A stretch of DNA of 64,000 bases from Roseovarius sp. EL26 (GCF_900327775.1 NZ_OUMZ01000007.1:1227606-1291605), one strand, 5' to 3'; numbered from the stretch's first letter, positions 52,018 through 61,197 are shown. Made by a program: numbers and translations. Notes: a model not told the origin generated them from the letters alone.

Positions 52018-53166
52018 ATGCCCCTGCATTTTGACGCTACCGAATATGCCGCCCGTCAGGCCCGTGCCACGCAGGCCCTTCAAGAGGCAGAGCTGGACGC
52101 GCTGATCATGTTCGCGCCTGAAAGCCACTTTTGGCTTTGCGGCTATGACACTTTTGGCTTTGCGATGTTTCAGACGTTGGTTTTGACGGCGAACGGCGAC
52201 CTGCACCTGCTCACTCGCCTGCCCGACCTGCGACAAGCGCGGCTGACCTCTTCCCTGAGTGAAGAACAAATCCACATCTGGACAGAAGTCGAAGGTGCAA
52301 CCCCGGCGCAAGACTTGGTGAAGCTCCTGCAGCAGTTAGGCGTTGCCGGGGGGCGTCTGGGATTTGAGAGCCAAACCGCCGGCCTCACCGATTTCAACGG
52401 CCAGATGCTACGCGCCGCCCTGCCCAATCTCCAAGATCACTCTGACCTGATCCGCGCCTTGCGCCGGGTTAAATCCCCTGCAGAAATCACCATGCACCGT
52501 AAGGCGGCAGCGCTGTCTGATGATGCGATGGATGCAGGTCTTGCCGTAACCCATGCTGGCGCGTTTGAGGGCGACGTTCTGGCCGCCATGCAGGGTGCCG
52601 TGTTCAAAGGCGGCGGCGATTACGCGGGCAATGAATTCATCCTCGGTTCCGGCCCCGGCGCACTGCTGTGCCGTTACTATTCTGGCCGCCGTCATCTGGA
52701 TGCGCAGGACCAAATGACGTGGGAATGGTCCGGGGCATATGCGCGTTATCACGCGGCCATGATGCGCACGGTTGTCATCGGCGCGCCGAATGACGCCCAA
52801 AAGCGCATGCAAGCTGCCGCCGAGGAAGCCATCGCAGCCTGCGAGGCCGCAACCCGCCCTGGTGATCCGATGGGAAATGTTTATGACGCCCACGCCCGGG
52901 TGTTTGATGCCCACGGCCTCAGTCACGCCAAAATGCAGGCCTGCGGATACGGCATGGGCGCGGTATACAACCCGATCTGGGTCGATTTTCCGATGTTCTA
53001 TCAGGGCAATCCCCTGTTGATGCAAGCCGGTCAGGTGTTCTTTTACCATATGATATTGATGGACAGCGAAGCAGGCCTTGCCATGTGTCTTGGCCATTCC
53101 GTGCTGGTCACAGAAACCGGGGTAGAGCGCCTGTCACGTCAGCCGCTTGATATGTTGGTGCGGTAG
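52018..53166 (+). CDS. M24 (creatinase/Xaa-Pro peptidase) fold protein lacking most metal ligands
   Basis: The 382-residue pita-bread fold protein has the N-terminal creatinase domain (about 1-150) and the C-terminal M24 domain. Of the five metal ligands (Asp, Asp, His, Glu, Glu), only the last Glu (VTETGVERL) is kept. In alignment the others read Glu (TWEWSG), Ala (YHAAMMRT), Tyr (GYGMGAVYNP) and His (VFFYHM). This is the pattern of metal-independent members such as creatinase or ectoine-hydrolase-type enzymes, so an amidohydrolase acting on a small molecule is more likely than a peptidase. AAAGGA precedes the ATG. Confidence 0.8.
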   Translation: MPLHFDATEYAARQARATQALQEAELDALIMFAPESHFWLCGYDTFGFAMFQTLVLTANGDLHLLTRLPDLRQARLTSSLSEEQIHIWTEVEGATPAQDLVKLLQQLGVAGGRLGFESQTAGLTDFNGQMLRAALPNLQDHSDLIRALRRVKSPAEITMHRKAAALSDDAMDAGLAVTHAGAFEGDVLAAMQGAVFKGGGDYAGNEFILGSGPGALLCRYYSGRRHLDAQDQMTWEWSGAYARYHAAMMRTVVIGAPNDAQKRMQAAAEEAIAACEAATRPGDPMGNVYDAHARVFDAHGLSHAKMQACGYGMGAVYNPIWVDFPMFYQGNPLLMQAGQVFFYHMILMDSEAGLAMCLGHSVLVTETGVERLSRQPLDMLVR

Positions 53167-53209
53167 AGGGTTAACCACCCAATCACACTTGCACCGTGTT
53201 CGCTCATCC

Positions 53210-53551
53210 CTATTTTTTGCTCACCGTTCGCAAATCATCCTGTTGCCATTTCAATTCTCGCAACTGGCGATTTAGACGGCCCACAAATAATACCAGTATT
53301 ATAAATACAGCCACAGACGCCACATTCACTTTGATCAACAATCGTTCACGCTCCAGCCATTGGTCGTGCATCCCGCCCGCAAAGGGCGGGTATTTTAATC
53401 CGAATGGCGGATATAGCATCGACCACCCCATCACAAATATGGCACTGATCAGGGCAATCAGAACAATGCCCCGCTTGCGCTGGCAGGTTCTGAACTTTCG
53501 CTCTACATCAGAAATTTCTTGGTCAAGCTGATCTATGTGAGAATGCGTCAC
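53210..53551 (-). CDS. Two-segment membrane protein, unknown
   Basis: The 113-residue protein has a charged N-terminus (IDQLDQEISDVERKFRTCQR), a membrane segment (GIVLIALISAIFVMGWSMLY), a short exterior loop with PPFGLKYPPFAGG, a second membrane segment (VNVASVAVFIILVLFVGRLN), and a cytoplasmic tail. It starts with GTG preceded by AGG. It follows the similar-sized membrane protein gene by 6 bases and is probably cotranscribed. No family recognised. Confidence 0.6.
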   Translation of the reverse strand: MTHSHIDQLDQEISDVERKFRTCQRKRGIVLIALISAIFVMGWSMLYPPFGLKYPPFAGGMHDQWLERERLLIKVNVASVAVFIILVLFVGRLNRQLRELKWQQDDLRTVSKK

Positions 53552-53557
53552 TCAAGC

Positions 53558-53896
53558 CTAATCCCAAGCGCTGCAAGCTTTAAGCGTCTCTTCAACCAAA
53601 TCGTTTTTCTTTTTCAGCAGTTCATCGCGCTTTTTAACCGATCTGGCAACCAAGTGGCTAAACAACATAATCAACATTAGTGGGAGGAGGAAGAACGCCG
53701 TTCCAGCAAACTGAACATATTGTTCTTGAACATCAAGCCAGACAGGTAATCGCGGCAAGGCACCCCAATTTTTGCTATTCCTCCAAAACATCCAAAGACA
53801 ACTCGCGAACGTCATTAAAAGATACAACGCGCCTCTGCATTCGGCCGCTATAATACCGGCACTTAGCTCTCTTATTTCTCTTCCGATTTTTTGCAT
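53558..53896 (-). CDS. Two-segment membrane protein, unknown
   Basis: The 112-residue protein has an amphipathic start (MQKIGREIRELSAGIIAAEC), a membrane segment (GALYLLMTFASCLWMFWR), a loop, a second membrane segment (FAGTAFFLLPLMLIMLFSHL) and a charged helical tail (KKRDELLKKKNDLVEETLKA). The topology mirrors the next gene. ATG at 53896 is favoured over a TTG at 53950. Codon use is more AT-rich than in neighbours. Function unknown. Confidence 0.6.
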   Translation of the reverse strand: MQKIGREIRELSAGIIAAECRGALYLLMTFASCLWMFWRNSKNWGALPRLPVWLDVQEQYVQFAGTAFFLLPLMLIMLFSHLVARSVKKRDELLKKKNDLVEETLKACSAWD

Positions 53897-54047
53897 GATC
53901 GTGCCGTCTTTCTTTTTCAGCAACACTACCGTTAAGATTGAAATTATCAAGCGGGATCACCCGAATTGACTAAACTTAACGTGTAAAATATTCCCCGAGC
54001 TGGCCCGCCCTCTTGCCCCATCCGTTAATCCACGCCATATCAAACCC

Positions 54048-54737
54048 ATGATCCGCTTTACGCCCATCCTGTTGGCCATACTCTACGCCTTTGCCATGTA
54101 CCGGTTTTCGGTCTGGCGCACCAAGCGCGAGCTGGATGCTCAATCGACCGAGCTGGCAGATCCAAACCTCAAAGACATGACCGATAAGCTGGCCAAAGCG
54201 TTGGATCTGCCGCGCATTCGGGTGAACATCTACGAAATTGACCCGGTGAACGGCCTTGCCGCCCCGGACGGACGCATTTTCATCACCCGTGGGTTTTACC
54301 GTAAGTTTCTCAATGGTGAGGTCACCGCCGAAGAACTGGCCAGCGTCATCGCGCATGAATTGGGTCATGTTGCGCTTGGTCATACCCGCCGTCGGATGAT
54401 TGACTTTTCCGGCCAGAACGCCTTGCGCACGGCCCTGGCCATGGTGTTTGCCCGCATTCTGCCCGGTATCGGTGTCTGGGTGGCCAATGGCATCACCACG
54501 CTTTTAGCCGCGCGCCTATCACGTGGGGATGAATATGAGGCGGATGAATACGCCGCCGCCCTGCTGACCAAGGTCGGGATCGGTGTGGCACCACAGATTT
54601 CCCTGTTTGAAAAGCTGGACGCGATGACAAAATCCCGCGCGGGCGTGGCCCCCGCTTGGTTGATGAGCCACCCCAAAACGCCCGAGCGCATCAAAGCGAT
54701 CCGTAAGTTGGAAAACAAGTGGGCCAAGGGTAGCTGA
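54048..54737 (+). CDS. M48-family zinc metalloprotease
   Basis: The 229-residue protein has one N-terminal membrane segment (FTPILLAILYAFAMYRFSVW) and the zinc motif HELGHVALGHTRR (HExxH) near residue 104, with a downstream EYEADEYAA segment near 164 giving the third zinc ligand. It resembles short HtpX/YggG-type proteases for membrane or periplasmic protein quality control. The ribosome binding site is weak. Confidence 0.9.
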   Translation: MIRFTPILLAILYAFAMYRFSVWRTKRELDAQSTELADPNLKDMTDKLAKALDLPRIRVNIYEIDPVNGLAAPDGRIFITRGFYRKFLNGEVTAEELASVIAHELGHVALGHTRRRMIDFSGQNALRTALAMVFARILPGIGVWVANGITTLLAARLSRGDEYEADEYAAALLTKVGIGVAPQISLFEKLDAMTKSRAGVAPAWLMSHPKTPERIKAIRKLENKWAKGS

Positions 54738-54880
54738 CAGGCTGAATAACGACGCCAAGTGACCACAATTATTGATGACCTCCATCACAAAATAGCAAAA
54801 AATTCAGAACTTTACATGAATACATTGTAGTGTGATCAATTTAGGCTGTGGTCATAAGATCCAGCCTCCAAGGAACCGGC

Positions 54881-55762
54881 ATGTCACTCGCGCTATTAAT
54901 CATCGTGGTCCTAAGTTGGGGGTTTTCTTGGTACGCGATTGAACTGCAAATCGGAGAAATACCTGCACTGGTTTCCATCACCTACCGCTTTGTCCTGTCC
55001 ACTGCGATGTTGGTACTTTTCTTACTGCTTAGCGGTCGATTCCGGCGTATTCCGCTCAAAGATCATGGGCTGGTGGCCGCGCTTGGCTTTTGCCTCTTCA
55101 GCATGAATTTCTTCTGCATGTATCTGGCGGCGGGCTATTTCCCCAGTGGGCTCCTGTCAGTCATCTTTGCCACAGCCGCCATCATGGGGGCGTTCAATCA
55201 AAAGCTCTTTTTTGGCAAGCCATTGAACAGCCGGGTGCTGCTTGGGGCGGCGGCAGGTCTAATCGGGCTAGTTCTACTATCGTGGGATGACATCATCGGC
55301 ACCGGGGGCATTCCCCCACTCTTTATCGCCCTCCCGTTCATTGGTACCTATCTGTTCTCACTGGGAAACCTATTATCAGCACGTCTGTCGCGAGATCATG
55401 ACCTGCCTAACATCGTGGCCTATGGCATGGGTTACGGTGCACTGATCTGTCTGGCGGTCTGCCTAATGGCCGGGCTGCCCTTTCCGATCCCACAAGGGGC
55501 GACGTATTGGGGCGCGATGATCTATCTGTCAGGGATCGCTTCGGTACTGGCCTTCCTGACCTACCTCAACCTTGTCAAACGCGAGGGCCCGGCGCGTGCC
55601 GCCTATGCCACCGTGTTGTTCCCGATTGTAGCGATGCTGGTTTCCACGTGGTTGGAAGGGTTTGAATGGACAGTCTACAGTGCGCTCGGCCTTATTATGG
55701 CATTGGGAGGCACCGCACTGGTGTTTAAGCGCCCAAAAGCGGCGCAATTTTCAAGGGTTTGA
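54881..55762 (+). CDS. DMT-superfamily (EamA) transporter
   Basis: The 293-residue protein has ten transmembrane segments in two EamA repeats (LLIIVVLSWGFSWYAIELQI at the start, and SGIASVLAFLTYLNLVKREG near residue 228). AAGGA lies 6 bases before the ATG at 54881. It overlaps the convergent PIN gene by 12 bases. The substrate is not known. Confidence 0.88.
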   Translation: MSLALLIIVVLSWGFSWYAIELQIGEIPALVSITYRFVLSTAMLVLFLLLSGRFRRIPLKDHGLVAALGFCLFSMNFFCMYLAAGYFPSGLLSVIFATAAIMGAFNQKLFFGKPLNSRVLLGAAAGLIGLVLLSWDDIIGTGGIPPLFIALPFIGTYLFSLGNLLSARLSRDHDLPNIVAYGMGYGALICLAVCLMAGLPFPIPQGATYWGAMIYLSGIASVLAFLTYLNLVKREGPARAAYATVLFPIVAMLVSTWLEGFEWTVYSALGLIMALGGTALVFKRPKAAQFSRV

Positions 55763-56299
55763 AGTTAAAGCCTTGCCCAATCGCGGCAAACGCGCCTTTT
55801 TCATCAAGCCACGCATGTCCCACTCTTTGCCAGACAAACGATTGGCCGTTTCCAAAACACGATCTGCAACGCATTCAACCACATCAGGTTGTGCGCTCCA
55901 GACCCCATGTAGGAATCCATCTGGTTCAAATCGAGACAACCCTTCCTCGCCAAGGATATTTTGTGGAAAGTCTTTTTTATTCAGCGTGATGATGCCATCT
56001 GCTGATGCCGATATTGCCGCCGCCAGCACATGAATATCTGCTGGATCCGGTAACCAAAGCCGCGCTTCCAAACCGGGTGATGCGGGCACTTCAGCCTTGG
56101 GCCAGCGGGCTTTCAACAAAGCTGCCTCTGCCCCAGCCTGCACCACACCGTCTGGTCCCAGCTTGATTGCTGCACGCTGCCATTCTTCGATAATGCGTGC
56201 CGACCAATAGGGCCGATACACGCCCTCTGCCGCGACGCCCAACAGCATTTCGCGCATCACCGTGGGGTAGATAACACAGGTATCAAGCAGCAGCTTCAT
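55751..56299 (-). CDS. PIN domain protein (RSP_2648 type)
   Basis: The 182-residue protein begins MKLLLDTCVIYPTVMREMLL with the first PIN acidic residue, then ARIIEEWQRA, and PDPADIHVLAAAI with the conserved acidic residues, and DGIITLNKKDFP. PIN proteins are usually RNases; this one has no antitoxin next to it and is longer than VapC, so it may be a free-standing RNase. I associate it with the RSP_2648 subfamily of Rhodobacterales. It is 7 bases downstream of the rlmI-type gene. Confidence 0.78.
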   Translation of the reverse strand: MKLLLDTCVIYPTVMREMLLGVAAEGVYRPYWSARIIEEWQRAAIKLGPDGVVQAGAEAALLKARWPKAEVPASPGLEARLWLPDPADIHVLAAAISASADGIITLNKKDFPQNILGEEGLSRFEPDGFLHGVWSAQPDVVECVADRVLETANRLSGKEWDMRGLMKKARLPRLGKALTSNP

Positions 56300-56306
56300 A
56301 GCCTGA

Positions 56307-57503
56307 TCATAACCTGTAAAACAGCGCCTTGAGATACCCAGATTCAGCCAATTGCAAATGCTGTGGATGATCCGGCCCGGCATATCCGGTGTGGATCAAC
56401 TGACCGACGCGCCCAGCCCGGCCAATCCCGCGAGAGGAGGACGCCCGGAACTTGCTCAGGTCTGCCGCATGTGAACACGAGCACAAACCAAGATAGCCGC
56501 CCTCAGCAACCAACGGCGCCGCCAGCCGTGCAATGCGCTCATAGGCGCGCAAACCCGCCTCCATTGCTTTCTTTGAGGGCGCAAAGGCAGGTGGATCACA
56601 GATCACCAAATCAAATGTCTCACCCTCTTCCGCCAGTTTGGTCAGTACATCAAAAGCATCGCCTTTGCGGGTCTCAAACTGATCTGCTTTGCCCATCGCC
56701 TGCGCCCCGTCGCGTGCCAGCGCCAAAGCGGGATCAGATCCATCCACCGCCAAAGCACTAGTTGCCCCATTCGCCAAGGCCGCCAGAGAAAACCCACCAA
56801 CATGCGAAAACATGTCCAGCACCCGTGCATCTTTGGCAAAACGGGCGGCAAAGGCGTGGTTGGGGCGTTGGTCAAAGAACAACCCGGTTTTCTGTCCGCC
56901 TGACAGATCGGCCATATAGGTCGCACCGTTCATTGGCACTGGCACGGGTGCATCGGGCATTTTCCCGGCCAATACGGCGCTGACATCATCCAAACCTTCC
57001 AACCCACGCGCTCGGCCCGAGGCGTTTTTGTAGATGGTTTTTATCCCTGATATTTGCCCCAAAGCGGCTGTCAGCTCTGGCAGCAGGTTTTCAATCCAGG
57101 CGGCATTAGCCTGCACCACGACAATGTCACCAAACCGGTCAATCACCACGCCCGGCAGGCCATCCGCCTCGGCATGAATCAAGCGATAGTAAGGCTGATC
57201 ATACATCGTTTCGCGCAGGGCCAGCGCACGTTTGATCTTTTGCTCCAGCCAGCCTTGATTGATCTCGGCCGTCAGATCCAGATCAAGAATACGCGCAAAT
57301 AAGCGCGACATCGGATTGACCGCCACCAGCGCAATCGGGCGACGCTCTGCGTCTTCGAGAATGGCCAAAGACCCCGGTGCAATATTTTTAGTGCGCCGGT
57401 CAGTGACGATTTCATTATCATAAATCCAAGGCACGCCGTGCAAAAACGTTTGCGGGCGAACTTTGGGCATAAGGCGGATCACGGGGAGAGATGCAGTATT
57501 CAT
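56307..57503 (-). CDS. Class I SAM-dependent rRNA methyltransferase (RlmI-like)
   Basis: The 398-residue protein has an N-terminal PUA domain (VRPQTFLHGVPWIYDNEI), a central EEHGL-like strand region (YYRLIHAEADGLPGVVIDRF), and a Rossmann domain with VLDMFSHVGGFSLAALANGA (SAM binding) near residue 233 and the catalytic DPPAF and CSCSHAADLSKFR blocks. It methylates C5 of a 23S rRNA cytosine by analogy with E. coli RlmI. Confidence 0.9.
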   Translation of the reverse strand: MNTASLPVIRLMPKVRPQTFLHGVPWIYDNEIVTDRRTKNIAPGSLAILEDAERRPIALVAVNPMSRLFARILDLDLTAEINQGWLEQKIKRALALRETMYDQPYYRLIHAEADGLPGVVIDRFGDIVVVQANAAWIENLLPELTAALGQISGIKTIYKNASGRARGLEGLDDVSAVLAGKMPDAPVPVPMNGATYMADLSGGQKTGLFFDQRPNHAFAARFAKDARVLDMFSHVGGFSLAALANGATSALAVDGSDPALALARDGAQAMGKADQFETRKGDAFDVLTKLAEEGETFDLVICDPPAFAPSKKAMEAGLRAYERIARLAAPLVAEGGYLGLCSCSHAADLSKFRASSSRGIGRAGRVGQLIHTGYAGPDHPQHLQLAESGYLKALFYRL

Positions 57504-57578
57504 GCCCCCCCATAACGCCTTTGTAGGACCTGCGAAAGATTAGATTACATCGCAAATCCATAGAAAACCGAACGTGAT

Positions 57579-57848
57579 TCAGTCGCGCGACCGCGACCGC
57601 CAACCACCGCGACGCCGTGGTTTTTCCGCCTTTTGCAAGCCTTCTGTTAGCACCTGCGTCATTGGATGATCAGGGTGTTCGCCCTGATACTGCTCCAGCG
57701 TGCTTGTGATGGACGCGGCCATGTCCGCCCCATCCGGCAATGACAAAGCCCAATCCAGAAAGATCGAGCGGCATTCACCAGCTGTAATGCCTTCAATGCG
57801 ATAAGATTCCTGCATCAACCCTTTGCGGTCCAGCGGATCACCCTTCAT
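57579..57848 (-). CDS. Hypothetical protein downstream of glnE
   Basis: The 89-residue protein begins MKGDPLDRKGLMQESYRIEG and has an FLDWALSLPDG segment, ending in the basic tail KPRRRGGWRSRSRD. Its first codons overlap the end of glnE by 11 bases in another frame, so expression is coupled to glnE. A small conserved Rhodobacterales protein, no function known to me. Confidence 0.65.
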   Translation of the reverse strand: MKGDPLDRKGLMQESYRIEGITAGECRSIFLDWALSLPDGADMAASITSTLEQYQGEHPDHPMTQVLTEGLQKAEKPRRRGGWRSRSRD

Positions 57849-60642
57849 GCGCGCTATCCTCTTGTGGCACTCTCAACACTCTATCGATCACCACAGCTGC
57901 CAGCGCAGAACATTCGGCCAACGCCTCAGCCAGCTCTGCCAACGTCTGATACCCTGTATCGCGCAATACAAACTCCGATCCACCTTGGCCAATCTTTTCC
58001 GCCTCAAGGGGTTTCTCCCCCAGCAAACGCGCGGCCTGATGCAGTTGCCAGCAAAGCCCATGTGCCCGACTTAATGCTGCGCTATCCGCGTCACTCAGCC
58101 AACCACAAGCGACACCGTATTGTAATCCATCCGTAGTCGTACGCCCGCCCCCCCCCGCCATTAGCGTTGCGGACTGTGCAATCAGCTCGATGTCCTGCAA
58201 ACGCCCGGCTCCAAGCTTGGCATCCCAAGGCCCTGCCGGGGTTTTGGCACTGGCAATGCGGTCACGCATTTCAGCAACTTGCGCGCAGATTTGCACGCGC
58301 GTACGTAGCTTCTGGGCCAAAAATTCAACCCGGAACACCTCAAACTCCTCCATCAACGCAGCCTGCCCCGCGATAGCGCGCGCCCGTGTCAGAGCCAGAT
58401 GTTCCCAAACCCAGGCCTCATTGCGCTGATAGGCCTGATAAGCTGCCCAAGCGGTGGCCACTGGCCCCTGATTGCCCGAAGGCCTGAGCCGCATATCCAC
58501 CTCATAAAGCCGGCCCTCAGACATCGGCACGCTCAGGGCGGTGATCATCGCCTGTGTCAATCGCGCGTAATACTGCCGGGTCGCCAAGGGGCGACGTCCG
58601 TCCGAGGCTTCCACCCCGTCAGCCTCATAGACCACGATCAGATCCAGATCCGAACGCGCATTGAGCAACCCTGCCCCCAATGAGCCCATCCCGATGATCG
58701 CAGCACCCTGTCCCGGTGGTTGGCCATGTTTTTGCGCAAATTGATCAACCACTATGGGCCAAAGCGCCGCAATCACCGCGCCCGCCAGATCGGCATATTG
58801 CTGCCCGGCAGCGTCGGCATCGATCACCCCACGCAACAGATGCACGCCGATCCTGAAATGCCACTCTTTGGTCCAGCGACGGGCGGTGTCCAGCTTGCGC
58901 TCGTAATCGTCCTGCTGCGCCAATGCACCAGATAATTCCTGCTCCAACGCTGCACACCCCGGCCAAGGCGCAAAAAACGCCCCAGCGATCACCGCCTCAA
59001 ACACACTGGCATTGCGCGAAAGGTGCGTGGCCAGTGATGAAGACGTGCCTGCAATATCGACCAACAAATCCACCAGATGCGGATTGGCCTCAAACATCGA
59101 AAACACCTGAACACCAGCGGGCAAACCGGCCAGAAAGCCATCAAACGCCAGCAAAGCCTCATGCGGGTGGCTGCTTCTGGCAAGCTTAGACAGGATATCG
59201 GGGCGTAGTCTGCGAAAGATCTCCAAGGCGCGGTTTGAGCGCAAGGCAGGATAGCTAGGCCAACGAGCAATAATCTCGCTATCAAGTGCGGCGTGATAGT
59301 TATCCGGGACGATCTCGGTTTCATCGGGGGCAAAAAATCCCTCGATCAGATCGTGCACTTCGGTCAGATTATCGCGCAAATCGTGTTCTAGGTCGACACG
59401 ATCACGGCCCATAAAGGCGGCCAGTCGGTCAAACTCCTCATCTGACGTTGGCAGATTATGGGTCTGGGCGTCCCGCAGCATCTGCAAGCGATGCTCAACC
59501 TCGCGGTGCGATCGATAGTGGCGCACCAGAACTTCAGCAGCCTCTTGCGGCACCCAGCCTTTTTCGACCAGTTTCCCCAGACCTTCGACCGTGCCCCGCA
59601 CACGCAAGTCCCGGTCACGCCCCCCCGAAATAAGTTGCCGGGTCTGGGTGAAAAATTCGATCTCGCGGATACCACCGCGCCCCAGCTTCATGTTGTGCCC
59701 AAACAGATCCAGCCGTCCGCCCAGCCCCTTATGCTCGCGAATGCGCAAACGCATGTTATGCGCGTCTTCAATGGCGGCAAAATCCAGATGCTTGCGCCAG
59801 ACAAATGGTTTTAGCCGCGCTAAAAACCCTTCGCCAGCCTCAACATCCCCGGCGCAAGGCCGTGCTTTGATATAAGCCGCGCGCTCCCATGTGCGCCCAA
59901 GGCTTTCATAATAAGCTTCAGCCCCCGCCATGGCCATACAGACAGGTGTGACTGCCGGATCGGGCCTCAGGCGTAGATCGGTACGAAAGACGTATCCATC
60001 TGACGTTCGGTCATTCAGCATCGCTGCCATCCGGCGGGTCGCCCGGATCAACGAACTACGCGCCTCTTGATAGGCATCCGTCGAAAACCGGGTTTCATCG
60101 AACAGGCAAATCAGGTCAATGTCAGAGCTGTAATTCAGCTCCCCAGCGCCCATCTTTCCCATCGCTAGGGCGACCATACCACCCGCCTGCTCCAGATCAT
60201 CCTCGGTAATCTCAGGCAACTTCTTGCGCCGCACTTCCGCGCCAACCTCTGCCCGCATTGCCAGATGGACAGCGGTGTCAGCAAAATCTGTCAGGACCTG
60301 CGTGACCGTTTCTAACGGCCAGACCCCCGCCAGATCAGCCAATCCCGTCAGCAAGGCAACTCGGCGTTTTGCCACGCGCAGCTCTTTCGCCAGTTGATCC
60401 GGAGCAACCTGTGGCAAGTGTGTGAATAGCTGTTGGATCGCCATCTCAGGATGATCCAAAGCCCCGGACAACCATGCAGCTTCCTGTGTGGCCAACATTT
60501 TAAGATAGGGGCTGCATCCCCCAGCGCCCGCCAGCAATTGCCGGGCTTCGATGGGCAGCCCGCCAAACAAGTCCTGCAATTCCTGCCCCTGCTCAGCATC
60601 GTAAACATCCGAGCACCGTGTCATACGCGAAATAAAATCCAT
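57838..60642 (-). CDS. glnE: Bifunctional glutamine synthetase adenylyltransferase/deadenylase
   Basis: The 934-residue protein has two nucleotidyltransferase domains separated by helical regions. The N-terminal deadenylase has GKMGAGELNYSSDIDLICLF near residue 159; the C-terminal adenylyltransferase has IIGMGSLGAGLLNARSDLDL near 650. It adenylylates glutamine synthetase under nitrogen sufficiency and reverses it under limitation, responding to PII. Length is within the alphaproteobacterial range. No glnA or glnB is nearby. Confidence 0.95.
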   Translation of the reverse strand: MDFISRMTRCSDVYDAEQGQELQDLFGGLPIEARQLLAGAGGCSPYLKMLATQEAAWLSGALDHPEMAIQQLFTHLPQVAPDQLAKELRVAKRRVALLTGLADLAGVWPLETVTQVLTDFADTAVHLAMRAEVGAEVRRKKLPEITEDDLEQAGGMVALAMGKMGAGELNYSSDIDLICLFDETRFSTDAYQEARSSLIRATRRMAAMLNDRTSDGYVFRTDLRLRPDPAVTPVCMAMAGAEAYYESLGRTWERAAYIKARPCAGDVEAGEGFLARLKPFVWRKHLDFAAIEDAHNMRLRIREHKGLGGRLDLFGHNMKLGRGGIREIEFFTQTRQLISGGRDRDLRVRGTVEGLGKLVEKGWVPQEAAEVLVRHYRSHREVEHRLQMLRDAQTHNLPTSDEEFDRLAAFMGRDRVDLEHDLRDNLTEVHDLIEGFFAPDETEIVPDNYHAALDSEIIARWPSYPALRSNRALEIFRRLRPDILSKLARSSHPHEALLAFDGFLAGLPAGVQVFSMFEANPHLVDLLVDIAGTSSSLATHLSRNASVFEAVIAGAFFAPWPGCAALEQELSGALAQQDDYERKLDTARRWTKEWHFRIGVHLLRGVIDADAAGQQYADLAGAVIAALWPIVVDQFAQKHGQPPGQGAAIIGMGSLGAGLLNARSDLDLIVVYEADGVEASDGRRPLATRQYYARLTQAMITALSVPMSEGRLYEVDMRLRPSGNQGPVATAWAAYQAYQRNEAWVWEHLALTRARAIAGQAALMEEFEVFRVEFLAQKLRTRVQICAQVAEMRDRIASAKTPAGPWDAKLGAGRLQDIELIAQSATLMAGGGGRTTTDGLQYGVACGWLSDADSAALSRAHGLCWQLHQAARLLGEKPLEAEKIGQGGSEFVLRDTGYQTLAELAEALAECSALAAVVIDRVLRVPQEDSAHEG

Positions 60643-60670
60643 ATCCCCGTGATACCGACGTGGTCAAAGC

Positions 60671-60699
60671 GGTCAATGTAAAAATAATTTACATTGACC
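60671..60699. promoter_or_regulatory. 29-base palindrome, distal operator of the DUF2852 gene
   Basis: GGTCAATGTAAA (60671-60682) and TTTACATTGACC (60688-60699) are perfect inverted copies around AATAA. The right arm contains TTGACC, which could serve as a -35 box with a weak -10 near 60715-60720. It shares the core AATGTRAA-N5-TTYACATT with the site at 60732-60752. Confidence 0.65.
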
Positions 60700-60731
60700 C
60701 TTGCACAAATTCGATATGCCCCCATTTCATT

Positions 60732-60752
60732 AATGTGAAAGACATTCACATT
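60732..60752. promoter_or_regulatory. 21-base palindrome, proximal operator of the DUF2852 gene
   Basis: AATGTGAA (60732-60739) and TTCACATT (60745-60752) are perfect inverted copies around AGACA, with the same arm length and spacing as the core of the distal palindrome 61 bases away (centre to centre about 57). It ends 25 bases before the ATG, so binding would block early transcription or the start region. Confidence 0.6.
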
Positions 60753-60777
60753 GCGACACACACCGAAAGGATCTCAA

Positions 60778-61197
60778 ATGACCAGCGCCAGCCACATCAC
60801 ACCCGCCCCTCATCCGGCCGGTTGGCTTTCGCGGGCAGAGCAATGGCTGGACAGCAAGGGCAAAGCCGCCTGGATTGTCGCCACTGTACTGGCCTTCATT
60901 CTGTTCTGGCCCTTGGGCCTTGCACTTCTGGCTTATATGATATGGGGAAAGAAAATGATTTGCACATCGTCACGCCAAAACGGATGTTCCTTTAAAAACC
61001 GCTCAACAAGCCATCGTAGCAGTGGCAACTCTGCCTTTGATGCGTACCGCGAAGACACCTTGCGACGTCTCGAAGATGAGCAACAGAACTTTGAAAACTT
61101 CATGCAGCGTCTGCGCGATGCCCGCGATAAAGTTGAGTTCGACCAATTCATGAATGAGCGAGAGAAAACCGCAAAATCTCAAGCTGATGAAGCCTAA
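60778..61197 (+). CDS. DUF2852 domain-containing protein
   Basis: The 139-residue protein has one membrane segment (IVATVLAFILFWPLGLALLA, about residues 34-53) followed by WGKKM, and a C-terminal coiled coil (about 85-139: DTLRRLEDEQQNFENFMQRL) ending in an acidic/basic helix. This is the DUF2852 pattern of alphaproteobacteria. AAAGGA precedes the ATG at 60778. The two palindromes upstream indicate tight control. No function is known. Confidence 0.82.
   Translation: MTSASHITPAPHPAGWLSRAEQWLDSKGKAAWIVATVLAFILFWPLGLALLAYMIWGKKMICTSSRQNGCSFKNRSTSHRSSGNSAFDAYREDTLRRLEDEQQNFENFMQRLRDARDKVEFDQFMNEREKTAKSQADEA

Noticed and set aside
51751..52019. Three overlapping minus-strand open frames between selO and the M24 gene
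   Set aside because: Short, Arg/Cys-rich translations in a 211-base gap with no ribosome binding sites; the gap holds only a leader and small GC hairpins.
55751..56299. VapC toxin of a toxin-antitoxin pair
   Set aside because: The PIN protein has no small antitoxin gene next to it and is longer than typical VapC; the neighbour is an rRNA methyltransferase.
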